Part shown: positions 60,753 through 64,000 of the stretch, in pieces
Layout of the letters: each line of letters opens with the position of its first letter
Position numbering within the stretch: position 1 is the stretch's first letter
DNA from: Arthrobacter sp. StoSoilB5
Lineage (GTDB): Bacteria > Actinomycetota > Actinomycetes > Actinomycetales > Micrococcaceae
Length of the DNA: 64,000 nt
Direction of reading: 5' to 3'
NCBI RefSeq assembly: GCF_019977235.1
Contig: NZ_AP024646.1
Location: 3,410,001 to 3,474,000, forward strand
Program-made: the position numbers and the translations under genes
The notes under the pieces: model-generated
Seen by the model: the letters and a program-made list of their open reading frames with translations, nothing else
Databases searched by the model: none
Told to the model about the DNA's origin: nothing

Positions 60753-61805
60753 TCAGTAGTCGCCTTCGGACTTCAGTGCCCGGGCCAGCAATCGCGGCCC
60801 CAGGTCATCAACGGACATTTTGCCCTCAAGCACCGCCACAACGGCGGCCGTAATGGGCATTTCGACATTCAGTTTGCCCGCCAACTCGTGCACGGCAGGG
60901 CCGGACTTAATGCCTTCAGCGGTTTGCGTCATCTGTTCGGCCACCTGCTCGAGGCTGAGTCCCTCGCCCAACAGCCTTCCAGCTGTGTGATTCCGGGACA
61001 GCGCGGAGGAGCACGTCGCAACAAGGTCGCCGAGCCCTGCGAGACCGGCCATGGTGTGGGCTTCTCCACCCAACGCCAGGGCAAGCCGGGACGTCTCGGC
61101 AAGTCCGCGCGTGATGACGGAGGCTTTGGTGTTATCCCCCATCTGGCGGCCCTCGCAAATACCCACAGCCAACGCGATGACATTCTTGACGATCCCACCG
61201 ATCTCCACGCCTACAACGTCGGTGCTGGTGTAGGGACGGAAGTACGGTGCGGTGCAGCAGAGTGCGATTGCGGCGGCGGTATCGGCGTCGCTGCACGCAA
61301 CCACGGACGCAGTGGGTTGTTCCCTGGCAATCTCCATGGCGAGGTTGGGTCCGGAAACCACCACCACGCGGGATTCCGGGATTCCAAGCTCCTGGGCGAT
61401 GACCTCGCTCATGCGCGCGTCAGTCCCTAGTTCGAGGCCTTTCATAAGGGAAACGACAATTGCGTCCGGTGCCAGCAGGCGCTTCCATTCACCCAGCTGG
61501 GGCCGAAGCGATTGGGCCGGCACTGCCAGGACCACGAGTCCGGCATCCCGCAGGACCTCAGCAACATCCGTGGATGCCGTAACAGCAGGCGGAAGCTCGA
61601 TATCCTTCAAGTACTGCTCATTGCGGTGCTCAGCATTGATCTGGTCAACCACCCCTGCGCGGCGTCCCCAAATCCGAATCTTCCGCTCCACCCCGCTACT
61701 GGCAGCGGCATCGGCCAGGATCTTGGCGAACGTGGTTCCCCAGGATCCCGCGCCCAGGACGGCGACGGTGTCCGGAGCAGGGACAGGGCTTTCACTTACC
61801 GTCAT
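60753..61805 (-). CDS. gpsA: NAD(P)-dependent glycerol-3-phosphate dehydrogenase
   Basis: 350 residues. Reduces dihydroxyacetone phosphate to glycerol 3-phosphate for phospholipids. The N-terminal GAGSWGTTFAKIL binds NAD(P); SLMKGLEL and AGLAGLGDLVATCSS are family motifs. Its ATG overlaps the plsC stop (ATGA), joining precursor supply with acyl transfer. Confidence 0.96.
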   Translation of the reverse strand: MTVSESPVPAPDTVAVLGAGSWGTTFAKILADAAASSGVERKIRIWGRRAGVVDQINAEHRNEQYLKDIELPPAVTASTDVAEVLRDAGLVVLAVPAQSLRPQLGEWKRLLAPDAIVVSLMKGLELGTDARMSEVIAQELGIPESRVVVVSGPNLAMEIAREQPTASVVACSDADTAAAIALCCTAPYFRPYTSTDVVGVEIGGIVKNVIALAVGICEGRQMGDNTKASVITRGLAETSRLALALGGEAHTMAGLAGLGDLVATCSSALSRNHTAGRLLGEGLSLEQVAEQMTQTAEGIKSGPAVHELAGKLNVEMPITAAVVAVLEGKMSVDDLGPRLLARALKSEGDY

Positions 61806-62635
61806 TTGCCGCCCTCCGATTCCGGATCCCCAGGAGAAGCTTCGTTGCCAGCGGGTTCAGCAGCCTTTTCTGGCGCTCCACCCGGTGCGGGAGTTGAACC
61901 CCGTTCCACGAACCGGCCATGCTTGGCCTGCTTATGGACGGCCGGATCCCACCGTTCGGCGGGTGCCTCCTCACCGCGGAGGGTTGCCAGGAGTCCGGTG
62001 ACCGCGTCCATGATGACATCAGTAGCTTCAGACAGGGTTGCCCGGTCCATGGGCCGGCCCGCGAAGGAGCTCAGGTCCACGGGATCACCCACCAGAATCC
62101 TGACGGTCTTTCGAGGGAAGACGTGGAAGCGTTTGGCGTATCTGGGAAAAACCTCATGCGCACCCCAGTGGGCCATCGGAACAACCGGCGCACCCGTCTG
62201 CAACGCGAGCCGGGCAGCACCCGTGTGCCCCTTCATGGGCCACAGGTCCGGATCCCGCGTCAGGGTTCCTTCAGGGTAGATAATGATGGCGCCTCCGGCG
62301 TCCACCACCTCTTTGGCCACTTGCAGCGAGCGGTTCGCTCCCGCCGTCGAGCGTTCAACCGGAATCTGTTGGGTCGCCCGCAGCAAAGCTCCCAGCACAG
62401 GGGCTTTGAAGAGTCCTGCCTTCGCCAGGAAGTGCGGTGGACGCTTCTGGTTGTACAGCATGTGCCCGATCACAATCGGATCAATCTCGGTGCAGTGGTT
62501 CGGTACGGCGATGAAGCCGCCCGCCGGGAGCTTCCCAGTGCCCTCCCACCTCTTGCCCATCAGGACGTTCATCAACGGACGCGCAATGCCCGCCAGGAGC
62601 ATGAACGTGGCCCGGCTCTTGGCCGATTCCTTCAA
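61802..62635 (-). CDS. plsC: 1-acyl-glycerol-3-phosphate acyltransferase
   Basis: 277 residues. Adds the second acyl chain in phospholipid synthesis. The HxxxxD site is NHCTEID; the glycerol phosphate motif is PEGTLTRD and a later VPMAHWGA. The C-terminal 40 residues are Glu/Pro/Gly-rich. It starts 11 bp after murA and overlaps gpsA. Confidence 0.92.
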   Translation of the reverse strand: MKESAKSRATFMLLAGIARPLMNVLMGKRWEGTGKLPAGGFIAVPNHCTEIDPIVIGHMLYNQKRPPHFLAKAGLFKAPVLGALLRATQQIPVERSTAGANRSLQVAKEVVDAGGAIIIYPEGTLTRDPDLWPMKGHTGAARLALQTGAPVVPMAHWGAHEVFPRYAKRFHVFPRKTVRILVGDPVDLSSFAGRPMDRATLSEATDVIMDAVTGLLATLRGEEAPAERWDPAVHKQAKHGRFVERGSTPAPGGAPEKAAEPAGNEASPGDPESEGGK

Positions 62636-62646
62636 AGGGTCCCCCG

Positions 62647-63972
62647 CTACTTGGTGGTGATGATGTCGAAATCGGCGCCCAGGCCAGCGAGCTTTTCCGT
62701 AAAGCGCTCATATCCGCGGTTGATGATATCGATGCCAGTGACCGTGGATGTACCTGTGGCTGCCAGTGCTGCGATGAGGTGGCTGAACCCCCCACGAAGA
62801 TCCGGGATGTCGATATCGGTGCCCCGCAGGGGGGTCGGACCGGAGATCACTGCAGAATGAAGGAAGTTCCGCTGTCCGAAGCGGCACGGGACGCTGCCGA
62901 GGCACTCACGGTGGACCTGGATGTTGGCCCCCATGCGGGCCAGGGCATCCGTGAAGCCGAAACGGTTCTCGTAGACCGTCTCATGCACAATGGACACACC
63001 CTCGGCCTGGGTCAGGGCCACCACCAAGGGCTGCTGCCAGTCAGTCATGAAGCCGGGGTGCACGTCCGTCTCCAGGACCAACGGGGAAAGCTTGCCTCCA
63101 GGGTGGTAGAAACGGATGCCGTCGTCGCCAATGTCCATGCCGCCCCCCACCTTGCGATAGGTGTTCAGGAAAGTCATCATGTCCCGCTGCGAAGCGCCTT
63201 CAACAAAAATGTCGCCACGGGTGACCAGCGCGGCCGAGGCCCAGGACGCTGTTTCGTTGCGGTCCGGAAGGGCCCGGTGGTTATAGCCGCCCAAATCCTT
63301 GACACCCTCTATACGGATGGTGCGATCGGTCTGGACGCTGATGATGGCGCCCATCTTCTGCAGCACGGCGATGAGATCGATGATTTCGGGCTCAGTTGCT
63401 GCCCCGCTGAGCTCCGTGATTCCTTCCGCCCTCGTAGCGCTCAGCAATACTTGCTCGGTTGCGCCAACAGACGGATACGGAAGGGAAATCTTGGCCCCAT
63501 GCAGGCCGTTGGGCGCGGAGATGTGGATGCCACCAGGGCGCTTTTCCACAACGGCACCAAACTGGCGCAGGACGTTCAGGTGGTAGTCGATAGGACGATC
63601 GCCAATTTTGCAGCCACCAAGGTCTGGAATGAAGGCCTCTCCGATTGCGTGGATCAGTGGACCGCACAGCAGGATCGGAATGCGCGAATCGCCGGCATGC
63701 GCGTCAATGGCGGTGCTGGACGCCGTCTTGGCATCCTTGGGATTCAAGGTTAGGTCTCCCGTAGCGGGGTCCTTGACCACAGTCACACCGTGGAGCTTCA
63801 GGAGGCTGGTGACAACCTCCACGTCCTTGATTTCCGGCACGTTCCGAAGCACTGATGGTTCGCTGCCCAGCAACGCGGCCACCATGGCCTTGGGCACAAG
63901 GTTCTTGGCACCGCGAACGGTCACTCGCCCTGTCAACGGGACGCCACCGCGGATTGTCAGAACACTACTCAT
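62647..63972 (-). CDS. murA: UDP-N-acetylglucosamine 1-carboxyvinyltransferase
   Basis: 441 residues. Performs the first step of peptidoglycan precursor synthesis, adding enolpyruvate to UDP-GlcNAc. Lys24-Asn25 in GAKNLV and Cys121 in GGCKIGDRPID match the catalytic residues; the cysteine is intact, so fosfomycin sensitivity is expected at this site. GAGGAAA stands nine bases before the ATG. It starts the murA-plsC-gpsA-ddl run. Confidence 0.97.
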   Translation of the reverse strand: MSSVLTIRGGVPLTGRVTVRGAKNLVPKAMVAALLGSEPSVLRNVPEIKDVEVVTSLLKLHGVTVVKDPATGDLTLNPKDAKTASSTAIDAHAGDSRIPILLCGPLIHAIGEAFIPDLGGCKIGDRPIDYHLNVLRQFGAVVEKRPGGIHISAPNGLHGAKISLPYPSVGATEQVLLSATRAEGITELSGAATEPEIIDLIAVLQKMGAIISVQTDRTIRIEGVKDLGGYNHRALPDRNETASWASAALVTRGDIFVEGASQRDMMTFLNTYRKVGGGMDIGDDGIRFYHPGGKLSPLVLETDVHPGFMTDWQQPLVVALTQAEGVSIVHETVYENRFGFTDALARMGANIQVHRECLGSVPCRFGQRNFLHSAVISGPTPLRGTDIDIPDLRGGFSHLIAALAATGTSTVTGIDIINRGYERFTEKLAGLGADFDIITTK

Positions 63973-64000
63973 CTATACCGGTTTCCTCACGACTACTCGC

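Overview
The window is a G+C-rich actinobacterial chromosome segment. Gene content, gene order and protein sequences (pyruvate dehydrogenase E1 of the single-chain AceE type beside a fabD-fabH-acpP-fabF cluster, plus the xerC-dprA-comM-yraN-rnhB-lepB-rplS-trmD-rimM-rpsP-ffh-amt-ftsY-smc-mutM-rnc-coaD-recG-thiL-ddl-gpsA-murA order) point to the Micrococcaceae, most likely Arthrobacter or Paenarthrobacter. This assignment is an inference from recognition, not from a database search. No rRNA, CRISPR array, insertion sequence or prophage was seen. One tRNA (Val, anticodon UAC) is present.

Layout. 1-2.2 kb: the start of an MHS-type transporter that runs off the left edge, an IclR regulator with a palindromic candidate operator, a small DUF6504-like protein and tRNA-Val with its terminator. 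2.2-4.1 kb: a translationally coupled DUF3052-peroxiredoxin-sirtuin operon. 4.5-13.1 kb: aceE, then a PucR-type regulator and the fatty-acid synthesis cluster fabD-fabH-acpP-fabF, ending in a strong bidirectional terminator facing a DUF3145 gene. 13.3-23.0 kb: a long leftward run of housekeeping genes (recombination, DNA uptake, RNase HII, two signal peptidases, ribosomal proteins and their maturation factors). 23.3-28.6 kb: accessory metabolism, including thiC behind a TPP riboswitch. 28.7-39.9 kb: ffh, a stand-alone zwf, glnB-amt, an MFS exporter, ftsY and smc. 40.3-48.7 kb: an accessory block between smc and mutM, with a 1,580-residue secreted protein (N,N-dimethylformamidase-like domain plus four DUF4082 domains) and a four-gene operon of membrane and exported proteins. 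48.7-64 kb: mutM-rnc-rpmF-DUF177, coaD, an aminotransferase-methyltransferase pair, rsmD, recG, a DAK2 kinase, thiL, a DUF3515 lipoprotein, ddl, gpsA, plsC and murA.

How it fits together. AceE makes the acetyl-CoA that feeds the fab cluster, and a near-identical 17-bp inverted repeat lies upstream of both the PucR-type regulator and fabD, suggesting autoregulation together with pathway control. A sirtuin and a peroxiredoxin sit divergently from aceE. Protein export is represented by ffh, ftsY and two adjacent lepB genes. Envelope building is represented by ddl, murA, gpsA and plsC. Two genes seem to use rare start codons (ATT for the DUF177 protein, CTG for the spermidine-synthase-like protein), each with a well-placed ribosome binding site. 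The best candidates for undescribed biology are the smc-mutM accessory block, the paired FasR-type boxes, a hydrolase with Glu at the nucleophile position, and a short FakA-like kinase without its C-terminal domain.
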